DNA of 64,000 nt from Streptomyces neyagawaensis. Lineage in GTDB: Bacteria; Actinomycetota; Actinomycetes; Streptomycetales; Streptomycetaceae. Shown here in pieces: positions 1-8,868 of this stretch (within the stretch, counting starts at the first letter, position 1; every line of letters begins with the position of its first letter). Where the stretch lies: NCBI RefSeq assembly GCF_023516595.1, contig NZ_JAMGBG010000013.1, positions 1 through 64,000 of the forward strand. Direction: 5' to 3'. The translations under genes and the position numbers were made by a program. The notes beneath the pieces are model-generated. The model worked only from the letters and a program-made list of their open reading frames with translations, was not told where the DNA came from and made no database searches.

Positions 1-1
1 G

Positions 2-1045
2 GCCCCGGCGCCCGCCGCCGCTGCCCCGGCCGCTCCGGCTCCGGCGCCCGCCCCGGTGACCCCGGCTCCGGCCGCTGCCGCCCCGGCCGCCGCCAAGGCG
101 ACGGACGAGGGTGCGTACGTGACCCCGCTGGTCCGCAAGCTCGCCGCGGAGAACGGTGTCGACCTGGCGTCCGTCAAGGGCACCGGTGTCGGCGGTCGTA
201 TCCGCAAGCAGGACGTCATCGCCGCCGCCGAGGCCGCGAAGGCCGCTGCCGCCGCCCCGGCCCCGGCCGCCGCGGCTCCGGCTGCCGCCGCGTCGAAGAA
301 GGCCCCGGTCCTGGAGGCATCCCCCCTCCGCGGCCAGACCATCAAGATGCCGCGCATCCGCAAGGTCATCGGCGACAACATGGTCAAGGCGCTGCACGAG
401 CAGGCGCAGCTGTCCTCGGTCGTCGAGGTCGACGTGACCCGTCTGATGAAGCTGCGTGCCAAGGCGAAGGACTCCTTCGCGGCCCGCGAGGGTGTGAAGC
501 TCTCCCCGATGCCGTTCTTCGTGAAGGCGGCGGCCCAGGCGCTGAAGGCCCACCCGGCCATCAACGCCCGGATCAACGAGGCCGAGGGCACCATCACGTA
601 CTTCGACACGGAGAACATCGGCATCGCCGTGGATTCCGAGAAGGGCCTGATGACCCCGGTCATCAAGCACGCGGGCGACCTCAACATCGCCGGCATCGCC
701 AAGGCCACCGCCGACCTGGCGGGCAAGGTCCGGGCCAACAAGATCACTCCGGACGAGCTGTCCGGCGCGACCTTCACCATCTCCAACACCGGCTCGCGCG
801 GCGCGCTCTTCGACACGATCATCGTGCCGCCGAACCAGGTCGCGATCCTCGGCATCGGCGCCACGGTCAAGCGCCCCGCCGTGATCGAGACGGAGGAGGG
901 CACGGTCATCGGCGTCCGCGACATGACCTACCTGACCCTCTCCTACGACCACCGCCTGGTCGACGGCGCCGACGCGGCCCGTTACCTGACGGCGGTCAAG
1001 GCGATCCTGGAGGCGGGCGAGTTCGAGGTCGAGCTCGGCCTGTAA
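2..1045 (+). CDS. sucB: 2-oxoacid dehydrogenase E2 (dihydrolipoamide acyltransferase), 3' part
   Basis: The 5' end lies outside the window; about 347 C-terminal residues are present. The product is the E2 core that transfers acyl groups from lipoyl-lysine to CoA. It starts in an Ala/Pro linker, has a peripheral-subunit (E3)-binding domain at about window residues 39-75 (YVTPLVRKLA to RKQDVIAA), a second Ala/Pro linker, then the catalytic acyltransferase domain from about residue 110. The active-site motif DHRLVDG is encoded near 947-967. The lipoyl domains must be upstream. Whether it serves 2-oxoglutarate or pyruvate dehydrogenase cannot be settled from this part alone; sucB is the usual name at this Streptomyces locus. 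aceE, lipB and lipA downstream fit a lipoate-dependent context. Confidence 0.93.
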   Translation, partial: APAPAAAAPAAPAPAPAPVTPAPAAAAPAAAKATDEGAYVTPLVRKLAAENGVDLASVKGTGVGGRIRKQDVIAAAEAAKAAAAAPAPAAAAPAAAASKKAPVLEASPLRGQTIKMPRIRKVIGDNMVKALHEQAQLSSVVEVDVTRLMKLRAKAKDSFAAREGVKLSPMPFFVKAAAQALKAHPAINARINEAEGTITYFDTENIGIAVDSEKGLMTPVIKHAGDLNIAGIAKATADLAGKVRANKITPDELSGATFTISNTGSRGALFDTIIVPPNQVAILGIGATVKRPAVIETEEGTVIGVRDMTYLTLSYDHRLVDGADAARYLTAVKAILEAGEFEVELGL

Positions 1046-1067
1046 GGGTCCGCCACCGCAGTACGAC

Positions 1068-1106
1068 GGTGCCCGTCCGGAGCTTCCGGGCGGGCACCGC
1101 TGTTTT
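1068..1106 (+). terminator. Rho-independent terminator of sucB
   Basis: An 8-bp stem GGTGCCCG/CGGGCACC encloses a second 5-bp stem CCGGA/TCCGG and is followed by GCTGTTTT. It lies 23 bases after the sucB stop, so it should end that transcript before the GntR gene. Confidence 0.8.
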
Positions 1107-1300
1107 CGGGGGCGGCCCGCCCGTGGCGGCTTCGCAGCTCGGCCGGTACGGGTCTTTACAGACGGGTCCACCATGGGCGCGTGTAAGTCTCGTCTCACCT
1201 GCGAGAAAGGGCCCCCGTGCGCCCCTCACGGGCGGCGTCGCGGCTTTATTGTCTATGGGTCAACGCCCTTGGGGCTCAGTCCCCCGCCGAAGGAGCCCGC

Positions 1301-1942
1301 ATGACCTCCGCGCCCGTCGTCCACTCGCTGCGCGAACAGATCCGCGAGCACATCGTGGAGGGGATCGTGAGCGGGCGCTGGAAGCCGGGTGAGCGGATCG
1401 TGGAGCGGCGGATCGCGACGGAGCTGGAGGTCAGCCAGACGCCCGTGCGGGAGGCGCTGCGCGAGCTGGAGTCGCTGCGGTTGATCGAGTCCGCGCCGAA
1501 CAAGGGCGTACGGGTGCGGAACCTCACGGCGGCCGATCTGGAGGAGAGTTACCCGGTCAGGGCCGGTCTGGAGGCGATCGCGGCGGAGCTGGCGGCCGAG
1601 CGGCTGGCGGAGGACTGCTCGGCGCTGGAGCCGCATGTCGCCGCGCTCTACGAGGCGGACCGCAACTCCGACGGCACGTCCCAGGTACGGCACACCGTCG
1701 CCTTCCACCGCGAGCTGGTCCGAGCCGCCGGCAACTCCGTCCTGCTGCACACCTGGGAGGGCCTCGGCATCGAGGTCTTCACGGCGCTCAGCATCCGCTG
1801 GCTCGGCACGGTGCAGCAGTCCTACGCGGAGGAGCACGAGGAGTTGGTCGCCGCGTTCCGCCGCCGGGATCCGCGGATCGCGGACCTGGTCAAGGCCCAC
1901 GTGTTGGGCTGCGCCCCGCACACCGACGACGAGCCGGCGTAG
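1301..1942 (+). CDS. GntR-family regulator, FadR/FCD subfamily
   Basis: 213 residues. The N-terminal winged helix-turn-helix (about residues 8-72) shows the family pattern LREQIREHIVEGIVSGRW followed by TPVREALRELE. The C-terminal part (about 85-205) is helical with spaced Asp/His residues, as in FCD ligand-binding domains that bind metal and small carboxylates. ATG 1301 is chosen because AAGGAG lies 5 bases upstream (1290-1295); the longer open frame from 1217 lacks such a site. It sits between sucB and aceE in the same direction, so control of pyruvate or 2-oxoacid dehydrogenase genes is a fair inference. The 17-bp palindrome at 2500-2516 before aceE is its best candidate operator. Confidence 0.9.
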   Translation: MTSAPVVHSLREQIREHIVEGIVSGRWKPGERIVERRIATELEVSQTPVREALRELESLRLIESAPNKGVRVRNLTAADLEESYPVRAGLEAIAAELAAERLAEDCSALEPHVAALYEADRNSDGTSQVRHTVAFHRELVRAAGNSVLLHTWEGLGIEVFTALSIRWLGTVQQSYAEEHEELVAAFRRRDPRIADLVKAHVLGCAPHTDDEPA

Positions 1943-1964
1943 CGGTTCCGGGGCCGCCGGGGGG

Positions 1965-2157
1965 TGCGTTTTCGGCCGCGGGCGGGTGGGGTCTGCGGGT
2001 CCGTCCTGGGTCCGTTCTCGGCTGCGGGCGGGTGGGGTCTGCGGGTCCGTCCGGGTCCGTTCTCGGCTGCGGGTGGGCGGGCTTTGCGGGTCCGTTCTCG
2101 GCTGCGGGTCGGTGGGCTTTGCGGGTCCGTTCTCGGCTGCGGGTCGGTGGGGGCTTG
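1965..2157. repeat. tandem repeat, about five units of 35-45 bp
   Basis: Units begin TTCTCGGCTGCGGGT and end TTTGCGGGTCCG. The last two full units are 35 bp and nearly identical; earlier ones are longer and more diverged. The last unit runs straight into the left arm of the dispersed inverted-repeat element at 2158, so the array looks like amplification of that element's flank. Open frames through it are repeat artefacts. Confidence 0.8.
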
Positions 2158-2330
2158 TCGCGCAGTTCCCCGCGCCCTGAAGGCTTGGGCCTGCGGCCCG
2201 GCCTTCATCGGGTGTCGCCGTTGCGATCGGATGGGCGCCGTTGAAAAGCACGGGGCGCAGCCCCGGTCGCTTTTCAGGGGCGCGGGGCAGTGACACATGC
2301 GGCTCCGCCGGGTGGGCGCGACCAGCCCCC
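2150..2330. repeat. dispersed inverted-repeat element, copy 1
   Basis: The left arm (2158-2181) is the family arm with one C missing. It is followed by a GGCCTGCGGCCCGGCC-type internal hairpin, then a hairpin formed by GAAAAGC and GCTTTTC, then TTCAGGGGCGCGGGG. From there the right end departs from other copies: it continues TGACACATGCGGCTCCGCCG and GCGACCAGCCCCC. The same alternative end occurs at 28441-28482. Confidence 0.8.
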
Positions 2331-2499
2331 ACTCACCCGCAGCCGCCCCCGAGAGCGCGCCCCCGATCTATTGGGCGCACCCCCGCTCAAACGCCGCCCC
2401 ACCTGCGAAAACCCCGGCTCACAACGGCACCCGGTGTCTCCGCTGAAGGCACCCCGTGCCGACTTTCTCGTGATCAAGAGGTTTTGCTAAAGAACCCTT

Positions 2500-2516
2500 T
2501 GATCGATCATCGATCA
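2500..2516. promoter_or_regulatory. perfect 17-bp palindrome upstream of aceE, probable operator
   Basis: TGATCGAT-C-ATCGATCA: the 8-bp arms match perfectly. It lies 119 bp before the aceE start, just after AT-richer sequence (TTTTGCTAAAGAACCC) that could hold promoter elements. A further TGATCA occurs at 2471. The spacing and symmetry fit a dimeric winged-helix repressor; the FCD-GntR gene next door is the obvious candidate, by inference. Confidence 0.6.
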
Positions 2517-2635
2517 GCGGGTTACAGTCGCCGACGGGCTTCCACCGAAGCCCCAGCCCTGTCCTGCCAAAGACCAAGGGCACCCCTGAACCCTTACCGA
2601 TGAGGGAACCCCCTTCGACTGAGGAAGGCGGCGCA

Positions 2636-5338
2636 ATGACCGACCCCAACGCCATCCAGCCGAGCGCGCTCGACCAGCTCCCCGACCGGGATCCGGAGGA
2701 GACCGCCGAATGGCAGGCCTCGCTGGACGCCGTCACCAAGGCGGCCGGCCCGCACCGTGCCGCGTACCTGATGCGTCGCACCCTGGAGCGCGCCGAGGGC
2801 AACGGCATCGCGCTGCCCAAGCTGCTCGAGACGGACTACGTCAACACCATCCCCACCGCCGCCGAGCCGGGCGTCCCCGGTGACGAAGCGTTGGAGCGCC
2901 GTATCACCGCGTGGAACCGCTGGAACGCGGCCGCGATGGTGACCCGTGGCTCCAAGTACGGCGTCGGCGGCCACATCGCCACCTTCGCCTCCGCCGCCTG
3001 GCTCTACGAGACGGGCTTCAACCACTTCTTCAAGGGCAAGGAAGCCGACGGTTCCGGCGACCAGCTCTACATCCAGGGCCACGCCTCCCCCGGCATCTAC
3101 GCCCGCGCCTTCCTCGACGGCCGGCTGAACGAGGCCCACCTCGACAACTTCCGCCGCGAGTCCGCAGGCAACGGTCTCCCGTCGTACCCGCACCCGCGGC
3201 GGCTGCCCTGGCTGTGGGAGTTCCCGACGGTGAGCATGGGCCTCGGCCCGCTCTCCGCCATCTACCAGGCGCGCTTCAACCGCTATCTCACCAACCGCGG
3301 CATCAAGGACGTCTCGGCCTCCCACGTCTGGGCGTTCCTCGGCGACGGCGAGATGGACGAGCCCGAGTCGACGGCGGCACTCGCGCTCGCCTCCCGCGAG
3401 GGCCTCGACAACCTGACCTTCGTCATCAACTGCAACCTGCAGCGTCTCGACGGCCCGGTCCGCGCCAACTTCAAGATCGTGCAGGAGCTGGAGGCCCAGT
3501 TCCGCGGCGCCGGCTGGAACGTCGTCAAGACCCTGTGGGGCACGGCCTGGGACGAGCTGTTCGCCCTCGACACCACCGGCGCGCTCGTACGCCGGCTGCG
3601 TGAGGTACCGGACGCGCAGGTCCAGACGTACCAGACCCGCGACGCCGCCTACATCCGCCAGGACTTCTTCGGCAAGGACCCGGCGCTCGTCGAGATGGCG
3701 AAGCTGCTGAGCGACGACAAGATCCAGGAGTGCTTCCACCTCTCCCGCGGTGGTCACGAGGCGCGCAAGGTGTACGCCGCGTACAAGGCGGCCGTCGAGT
3801 TCAAGGGCGCGCCGACCGTGATCCTGGCCCAGACCGTCAAGGGCCACACCCTCGGTGAGGGCTTCGCGTCGAAGAACGCCAACCACCAGATGAAGAAGCT
3901 CTCGGTGGACGAGTTCAAGACGATGCGGGACCTGCTCGACCTGCCGATCAAGGACAGCGACTTCGTCGACGGCGTCGTGCCCTACGGCCACCCGGGCGCC
4001 GACTCCGCCGAGGTCCGCTACCTCCAGGAGCGCCGCGCCGCCCTCGGCGGCCCCGCCCCGGCCCGCCGCGTCCACCCTGTGGCGCCGCTGCCCGCCCCCG
4101 CCGAGAAGGCCTTCGCCTCCTTCGACAAGGGCTCCGGCTCCCAGAACGTGGCCACCACCATGGCGTTCGTCCGCCTGATCAAGGACCTGGTCCGCGACAA
4201 GGAGACGGGCAAGCGCTGGGTGCCGATCGTCCCGGACGAGGCGCGCACCTTCGGCATGGAGTCGCTGTTCCCGTCCCTCGGGATCTACTCGCCCAAGGGC
4301 CAGACGTACGAGCCGGTCGACCGCGACCAGCTGATGTACTACAAGGAGGCCGAGAACGGCCAGATCCTCAACGAGGGGATCACCGAGGCCGGTTCGATGG
4401 CCGACTTCATCGCCGCGTCGACCGCGTACTCCACGCACGGCGAAGCGATGATCCCGTTCTACATCTTCTACTCGATGTTCGGCTGGCAGCGCACGGCCGA
4501 CCAGATGTGGCAGCTCGGCGACCAGCTCGGCCGCGGCTTCCTCGTCGGCGCGACCGCCGGCCGTACGACGCTGACGGGCGAGGGCCTGCAGCACGCGGAC
4601 GGTCACTCGCCGGTCATCGCGGCGACCAACCCGGCCGCCCTCACGTACGACCCGGCCTTCGCGTACGAGGTCGCGACGATCGTGAAGGACGGTCTGCGCC
4701 GGATGTACGGCGAGGCCGCGCCCGGTGAGGACCCGAACGTCTTCTACTACCTGACCGTCTACAACGAGCCGCTTCCGCAGCCCGCGAAGCCGGCCGGTCT
4801 CGGTATCGACGAGGGCATCGTCAAGGGCCTGTACCGCTTCAACACGGCCGAGTCCGCGGGCGTGACCGTCCCGGCGAACGCCCCGCGCATCCAGCTGCTG
4901 GGTTCCGGTACGGCCATCCACTGGGCCCTTGAGGCGCAGAAGCTCCTCGCCGAGGAGTGGGGGATCGCGGCCGACGTGTGGTCCGCGACGTCCTGGAGCG
5001 AGCTGCGCAGGGACGCCCTGGAGGCCGACGCGGCGCTGCTGCGCGGCGAGGAGCGCGTCCCGTACGTCCGCCAGGCGCTCCAGGGCGCCGAGGGTCCGGT
5101 CCTGGCCGTGTCCGACTACATGCGCCAGGTTCCCGACCAGATCGCCCAGTGGGTCGAGCAGGACTACTCCTCCCTCGGCGCCGACGGCTTCGGTCTCTCC
5201 GACACCCGCGAGGCGGCCCGCCGACACTTCGGTGTCGACGCGCAGTCCATCGTCGTGGCGGCGCTCGCGCAGCTGGCGAAGCGGGGGGAGACCCGGGCGG
5301 CGGCGGTGAAGGAGGCCCGCGAGAAGTACGGGCTGTGA
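2636..5338 (+). CDS. aceE: pyruvate dehydrogenase E1 component, homodimeric type
   Basis: 900 residues, the normal length for single-chain actinobacterial E1. It decarboxylates pyruvate with thiamine diphosphate and acetylates the lipoyl group of E2. The ThDP motif GDGEMDEPES begins near residue 236 and closes with NCN. A central transketolase-like pyrimidine domain (about 480-700) and a C-terminal domain follow. ATG 2636 is preferred over the in-frame ATG at 2600 because GAGGAAGG lies just upstream and because family members start with MTDP and reach LDQLPDRDPEE soon after. No E2 or E3 gene follows, so it probably works with sucB-type or unlinked E2 and lpd products. A repeat element follows the stop. 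Confidence 0.97.
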   Translation: MTDPNAIQPSALDQLPDRDPEETAEWQASLDAVTKAAGPHRAAYLMRRTLERAEGNGIALPKLLETDYVNTIPTAAEPGVPGDEALERRITAWNRWNAAAMVTRGSKYGVGGHIATFASAAWLYETGFNHFFKGKEADGSGDQLYIQGHASPGIYARAFLDGRLNEAHLDNFRRESAGNGLPSYPHPRRLPWLWEFPTVSMGLGPLSAIYQARFNRYLTNRGIKDVSASHVWAFLGDGEMDEPESTAALALASREGLDNLTFVINCNLQRLDGPVRANFKIVQELEAQFRGAGWNVVKTLWGTAWDELFALDTTGALVRRLREVPDAQVQTYQTRDAAYIRQDFFGKDPALVEMAKLLSDDKIQECFHLSRGGHEARKVYAAYKAAVEFKGAPTVILAQTVKGHTLGEGFASKNANHQMKKLSVDEFKTMRDLLDLPIKDSDFVDGVVPYGHPGADSAEVRYLQERRAALGGPAPARRVHPVAPLPAPAEKAFASFDKGSGSQNVATTMAFVRLIKDLVRDKETGKRWVPIVPDEARTFGMESLFPSLGIYSPKGQTYEPVDRDQLMYYKEAENGQILNEGITEAGSMADFIAASTAYSTHGEAMIPFYIFYSMFGWQRTADQMWQLGDQLGRGFLVGATAGRTTLTGEGLQHADGHSPVIAATNPAALTYDPAFAYEVATIVKDGLRRMYGEAAPGEDPNVFYYLTVYNEPLPQPAKPAGLGIDEGIVKGLYRFNTAESAGVTVPANAPRIQLLGSGTAIHWALEAQKLLAEEWGIAADVWSATSWSELRRDALEADAALLRGEERVPYVRQALQGAEGPVLAVSDYMRQVPDQIAQWVEQDYSSLGADGFGLSDTREAARRHFGVDAQSIVVAALAQLAKRGETRAAAVKEAREKYGL

Positions 5339-5404
5339 GGCTGCCGGGCGCCTTCTGAATGGGGGGCGCCCGTCCGTCGGCGGCTGCGGGTGGTTCGTGG
5401 TTTA

Positions 5405-5515
5405 TCGCGCAGTTCCCCGCGCCCCTGAAGGGAACGGGCCTGCGGCCCGCCCTTCATCCCTGAAAAGCACGGGCGCAGCCCCGGACGCTTTTCAGGGGCG
5501 CGGGGAACTGCGCGA
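5405..5515. repeat. dispersed inverted-repeat element, copy 2
   Basis: Perfect 25-bp arms at 5405-5429 and 5491-5515 (TCGCGCAGTTCCCCGCG and its complement). The interior holds two smaller hairpins, GAAGGG...CCCTTC around GGCCTGCGGCC and GAAAAGC...GCTTTTC. It lies between aceE and the WYL regulator and may act as a transcript end for aceE. Confidence 0.88.
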
Positions 5516-5589
5516 CCAGCCCCCACGCACCCGCACCCGACAACGCACCCCCACCGCCCTCCCCCCGGAGGGCCCGGCATGATGACCCC

Positions 5590-6678
5590 ATGCGCGCTGC
5601 CCGGCTCATCAAGATGGTGCTGCTTCTCCAGTCCCGCCCCTCCATGACCGCCGCCGAGCTGGCCCGTGAGCTGGAGGTGTCCGAGCGCACGGTCACCCGG
5701 GACGCCCAGGCCCTCTCGGAGGCCGGGGTCCCCGTGTACGCGGATCGCGGGCGGGCCGGTGGCTACCGGCTGATCGGCGGTTACCGCACCCGGCTGACCG
5801 GTCTCGCCCGCAGCGAGGCCGAGGCGCTGTTCCTCAGCGGCGTTCCGGGGGCCCTGCGCGAGATGGGCCTGGAGGACGCCGCGTCCGCCGCCCGCCTGAA
5901 GGTGTCGGCGGCCCTCCTCCCCTCCCTCCGCGACGCCTCGCGCACGGCGTCGCAGCGGTTCCACCTCGACGCGCCCAGCTGGTTCAAGGAGCCGAAGACC
6001 CCGGAGCTGCTGCCCGTCGTCGCGGACGCCGTGTGGGACGACCGACGGATCACGGCGCGCTATCGCAGGGGCGACACCGAGGTCGAACGGCGGCTGGAGC
6101 CGTACGGTCTCGTCCTCAAGGCCGGCATCTGGTACCTGTGCGCCCGCGTCGCCGACTCCGCCGCTCCCTCCGCCCCTTCCGTCCCCGGCGCCCGCCCCGG
6201 CCGCGACACTCCGGGCCGCCCCGACGCCCGCGCACACCCCGGCTCGGACACCCGTTCCGCTCCGTTCCGTACGTACCGCATCGACCGGTTCAGCACCGTC
6301 GAGACCGAGGACACCCGCTTCACGCGCGACGAGGACTTCGATCTGCCGGCGTACTGGGACCATCAGGCGGAACGTTTCGCCCGCTCGATCCTGCACGCCG
6401 AGGTCGTCGTACGGCTGTCCGCGGAGGGCGTGCGGAGGCTGCCGCACGTCGTCGATCCCGTGTCGGCGCGGGACGCCCTCGCGGCGACGGACGACGCCCC
6501 CGACGCGCACGGCTGGACGACCGTGACGCTCCGGGTCGAGTCGGAGGACGTGGCCCGCACGCAGCTCACGGCGCTCGGGGCCGAGGTCGAGGTGCTCGCG
6601 CCGGAAAGCCTGCGGAGCCGTTTCGCGGAGGACGCGCGGCGGCTCGCCGAGCTGTACCGGGGAGCGGCGCGGGGCTGA
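5590..6678 (+). CDS. WYL-domain transcriptional regulator
   Basis: 362 residues. An N-terminal DeoR/HTH_11 winged helix (about 1-60) includes MTAAELARELEVSERTVTRD. A WYL domain follows, with the literal Trp-Tyr-Leu in GIWYLCARV near residue 182. A Pro/Ala/Ser-rich insert (about 192-230) splits the WYL domain before RTYRIDRF, and the C-terminal WCX-like part contains VTLRVES. Proteins of this kind sense ligands or nucleic acid and often control DNA-damage or metabolic genes; no target is evident here. The ATG lies 10 bases after GGAGGG. It is probably monocistronic, since the next gene has its own upstream gap. Confidence 0.88.
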   Translation: MRAARLIKMVLLLQSRPSMTAAELARELEVSERTVTRDAQALSEAGVPVYADRGRAGGYRLIGGYRTRLTGLARSEAEALFLSGVPGALREMGLEDAASAARLKVSAALLPSLRDASRTASQRFHLDAPSWFKEPKTPELLPVVADAVWDDRRITARYRRGDTEVERRLEPYGLVLKAGIWYLCARVADSAAPSAPSVPGARPGRDTPGRPDARAHPGSDTRSAPFRTYRIDRFSTVETEDTRFTRDEDFDLPAYWDHQAERFARSILHAEVVVRLSAEGVRRLPHVVDPVSARDALAATDDAPDAHGWTTVTLRVESEDVARTQLTALGAEVEVLAPESLRSRFAEDARRLAELYRGAARG

Positions 6679-6775
6679 GAGGGCCGCGCGGGCCGTCGGG
6701 GCGCGTCGGCGGGCGTGGCCGATCCGTGGTCCTCCACGTGCATCCGGCCCCCTGAGGCCCGATGCTGGACCCGTG

Positions 6776-7294
6776 ATGGACGAGACGGAGTTCTGGGAGC
6801 TGGTGGACACGACCCGGGAGGAAGCCGAGGGCGACCCGGAGGACCAGGCCGACCTGCTCGTGGAACGGCTCGGCCGACTGGACCCGGAGGCGGTGCTCGA
6901 CTTCGCCCGCCACTTCGAGTCCCGCTACAACCGCGCCTACACCTGGGACCTGTGGGGCGCCGCCTGGGTGCTGCTCGACGGCGCGAGCGACGACGCGTTC
7001 GACTTCTTCCGGTGCTGGCTGATCGGCCAGGGCCGGGAGGTCTTCGAGGGCGCGGTGCACGACCCGGACGCGCTCGCCGATTTGCTGGGCGACTTCGACG
7101 AGGAGATCGACGGGGACGGCGAGGAGCTGGGGTACGCCGCCGACGAGGCGTACGAGCAGCTCACCGGCCTCGTCGCGCCGGACCTCGGCATTCCGCCCGC
7201 GCCCGGCGAGCCGGAGGGCACCCCGGTCGACTTCGAGGACGAGTCCGCGCTCGCCGAGCGCTACCCGAAGCTCTGGGAGCGTTTCAGGCCCTGA
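6776..7294 (+). CDS. DUF4240 domain protein
   Basis: 172 residues, acidic. It matches the DUF4240 pattern: an opening FWELVDTTREEAEGD, then RYNRAYTWDLWGAAWVLL and FDFFRCWLIGQGREVFEGA. This family of small soluble proteins is common in actinobacteria and has no established biochemical role. A GTG directly before ATG 6776 could also serve as start. The gene ends 11 bases inside the 3' end of the convergent small gene that follows. Confidence 0.85.
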   Translation: MDETEFWELVDTTREEAEGDPEDQADLLVERLGRLDPEAVLDFARHFESRYNRAYTWDLWGAAWVLLDGASDDAFDFFRCWLIGQGREVFEGAVHDPDALADLLGDFDEEIDGDGEELGYAADEAYEQLTGLVAPDLGIPPAPGEPEGTPVDFEDESALAERYPKLWERFRP

Positions 7295-7574
7295 CACCCC
7301 GGCTGCGGGTGCGCGGCAAAGGGACGGGGGTCTGCTCGGCGGTGTACGTCCGGGACTCCTGAGGCTCCCCCTCATGGCCGCGTGCCGGGTGTGCGGGCGC
7401 GGACGCCCCGTGCGGCGGGGCCGAGTTGGCGCGCTCCAGCGCGGAGGCGGTGACGGCGGTCGGGCCGAGCACGACCACGGCCGCCGCGCAGGCCACCGTC
7501 CAGGAGCTGCGCAGGGCGGCGGACCAGGTGCGCCGCGCGGCGCGCGCCGGGCTCTTCGTACGGTTGCCGATCAT
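7284..7574 (-). CDS. small secreted or single-pass membrane protein
   Basis: 96 residues. ATG 7574 is chosen because GGAGG lies 8 bases upstream on this strand. A basic N-terminus (RTKSPARAARR) precedes one hydrophobic stretch (about residues 22-42, VACAAAVVVLGPTAVTASA), which looks like a signal peptide or anchor. The remainder is Pro/Ala/His/Arg-rich and has no recognisable fold. Its 3' end overlaps the convergent DUF4240 gene by 11 bases. I do not recognise a family; the strong ribosome site and hydrophobic segment are the main reasons to call it real. Confidence 0.6.
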   Translation of the reverse strand: MIGNRTKSPARAARRTWSAALRSSWTVACAAAVVVLGPTAVTASALERANSAPPHGASAPAHPARGHEGEPQESRTYTAEQTPVPLPRTRSRGVRA

Positions 7575-7695
7575 GTTCCCCACCTCCGGTCGACGTGACA
7601 CGACGACGGTAGGGCGGGGTTCTGGGAGGAGTCTGTGCGATCGCGGCGGGCTGTCTGTGAACCTCATGAGATCCGGACCGGCCGCGCGGCCGGGG

Positions 7696-8646
7696 TCACG
7701 ACCGGCCCTGGAGACGGGCCGCCAGTTCCCTGATGGCGGGCAGGCGTTCGGCGAGGGCCGCGCCCGGGCAGCTGGTCATGTAGCCGTCGCTGTGTCCCGC
7801 GAGGGTGGGCAGCAGGACGGTGGTGCCGGCGGCGTAGCGGCTGCGGCTGTTGCTGGAGGTGAGGCGCACACTGCCGCGGGGGTCGCTGTCGGAGAGGCCG
7901 AGCTTCCAGGCGACGAGGGCGGCGATCGCGTCGGTCATGGCCTGGGGGACGGGGACACCGGCGGTGAAGGTGCCGAGGGCGGCGATACCGGCCGTGCGGT
8001 GGTTGAAGCCCTGGGTGTGGGCGCCGGTGACGGGGCGGTCGACGCCGCCCGCCCGGCCCTCGTAGATGGTGCCGCAGCGGTCGACGAGGAAGTTGTAGCC
8101 GATGTCGTCCCACTCGCGGGTGCCGGTCTGGCCGGCGTACAGGTAGCGGATGATGCGGGGCGCGTCGGCGCAGTCGTAGCCGTTCGGTGAGTCCGTGTGG
8201 TGGATGAAGACGGCGGCGACCTGGTCGTCGTAGCGGGCGGGCGGCTGGCTGCGGCCGTCCCCGGCGAGCCAGCGGCTCCTCGGCACGATGGGCGGCCGGG
8301 GCGCCTGGTGCGACGGGTGCGACTGGGAGGGCCGGGCCGCCACGGGGCTGGGGGCACGGCCGCCCGCGCCGTCCACGCCGATCGCGCACAGCACCAGCGC
8401 GAGAACGGCGGCGACGCCGGGCAGACAGGCCAGCGCGAGGAGGACGGGGCGCGGCGGGCGGGGACGCCCGCGTCGGGTGCCCCGATGGCGGGCGGGCTGG
8501 GGGGCGGGTGTGGTCCGCGCGGCGGTGGCGCCGCGCGGACCGCGTATTCGCGCGACCGTGAGGCCGCGCGGAGTCCGTGTTCGGCGCCGCCCCGCACGGA
8601 GTGGCCGACGTCGTGGCGATCCCCGCGACTTCCGGAACACACGCAT
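7696..8646 (-). CDS. PGRP-type N-acetylmuramoyl-L-alanine amidase, exported
   Basis: 316 residues. A very Arg-rich N-terminus (1-68) precedes one hydrophobic segment (about 69-90, ACLPGVAAVLALVLCAIGV), so the enzyme is probably anchored with its catalytic part outside. The C-terminal amidase/PGRP domain (about 125-312) shows the zinc ligands and catalytic residues of the family: VFIHHTDS, the Tyr in IGYNFLV, the His in AGHSDGY and the Cys in TSCPG. It should cleave the MurNAc-L-Ala amide in peptidoglycan. It is transcribed away from the membrane protease gene at 8869, with a 222-bp shared upstream region. Confidence 0.9.
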   Translation of the reverse strand: MRVFRKSRGSPRRRPLRAGRRRTRTPRGLTVARIRGPRGATAARTTPAPQPARHRGTRRGRPRPPRPVLLALACLPGVAAVLALVLCAIGVDGAGGRAPSPVAARPSQSHPSHQAPRPPIVPRSRWLAGDGRSQPPARYDDQVAAVFIHHTDSPNGYDCADAPRIIRYLYAGQTGTREWDDIGYNFLVDRCGTIYEGRAGGVDRPVTGAHTQGFNHRTAGIAALGTFTAGVPVPQAMTDAIAALVAWKLGLSDSDPRGSVRLTSSNSRSRYAAGTTVLLPTLAGHSDGYMTSCPGAALAERLPAIRELAARLQGRS

Positions 8647-8868
8647 GCACCGAGCCTCACTCCGATGCGCCCCCGCCGCCTTGTGTGTTGCGCCACCCGG
8701 GTGAACGGATTGGAACCATCATCCCGGTCCGGGACGTTTTCACGATTCAGGCGGACGGGCGTACCGGTGGCTGATTCCCGCACGCCACCGGCGTGCCGTG
8801 CGGGCGTGACTGATCACTGCGCCCACCCCACGCGTACTACTGGGTCCCGCAAAGAGAGAGGCGCTGGA

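Noticed and set aside
1964..2293. 109-codon frame in the repeat array
   Set aside because: Encodes the tandem repeat itself (RVGGLCGSVLG), no ribosome site.
2594..5227. 877-codon minus-strand open frame opposite aceE
   Set aside because: Shadow of aceE with low-complexity composition and no family motif.
8712..8738. GGAAC-n18-CGTT as an ECF sigma promoter before the membrane protease
   Set aside because: Spacing does not match the SigE pattern (about 16) or the SigR pattern well; could be chance.
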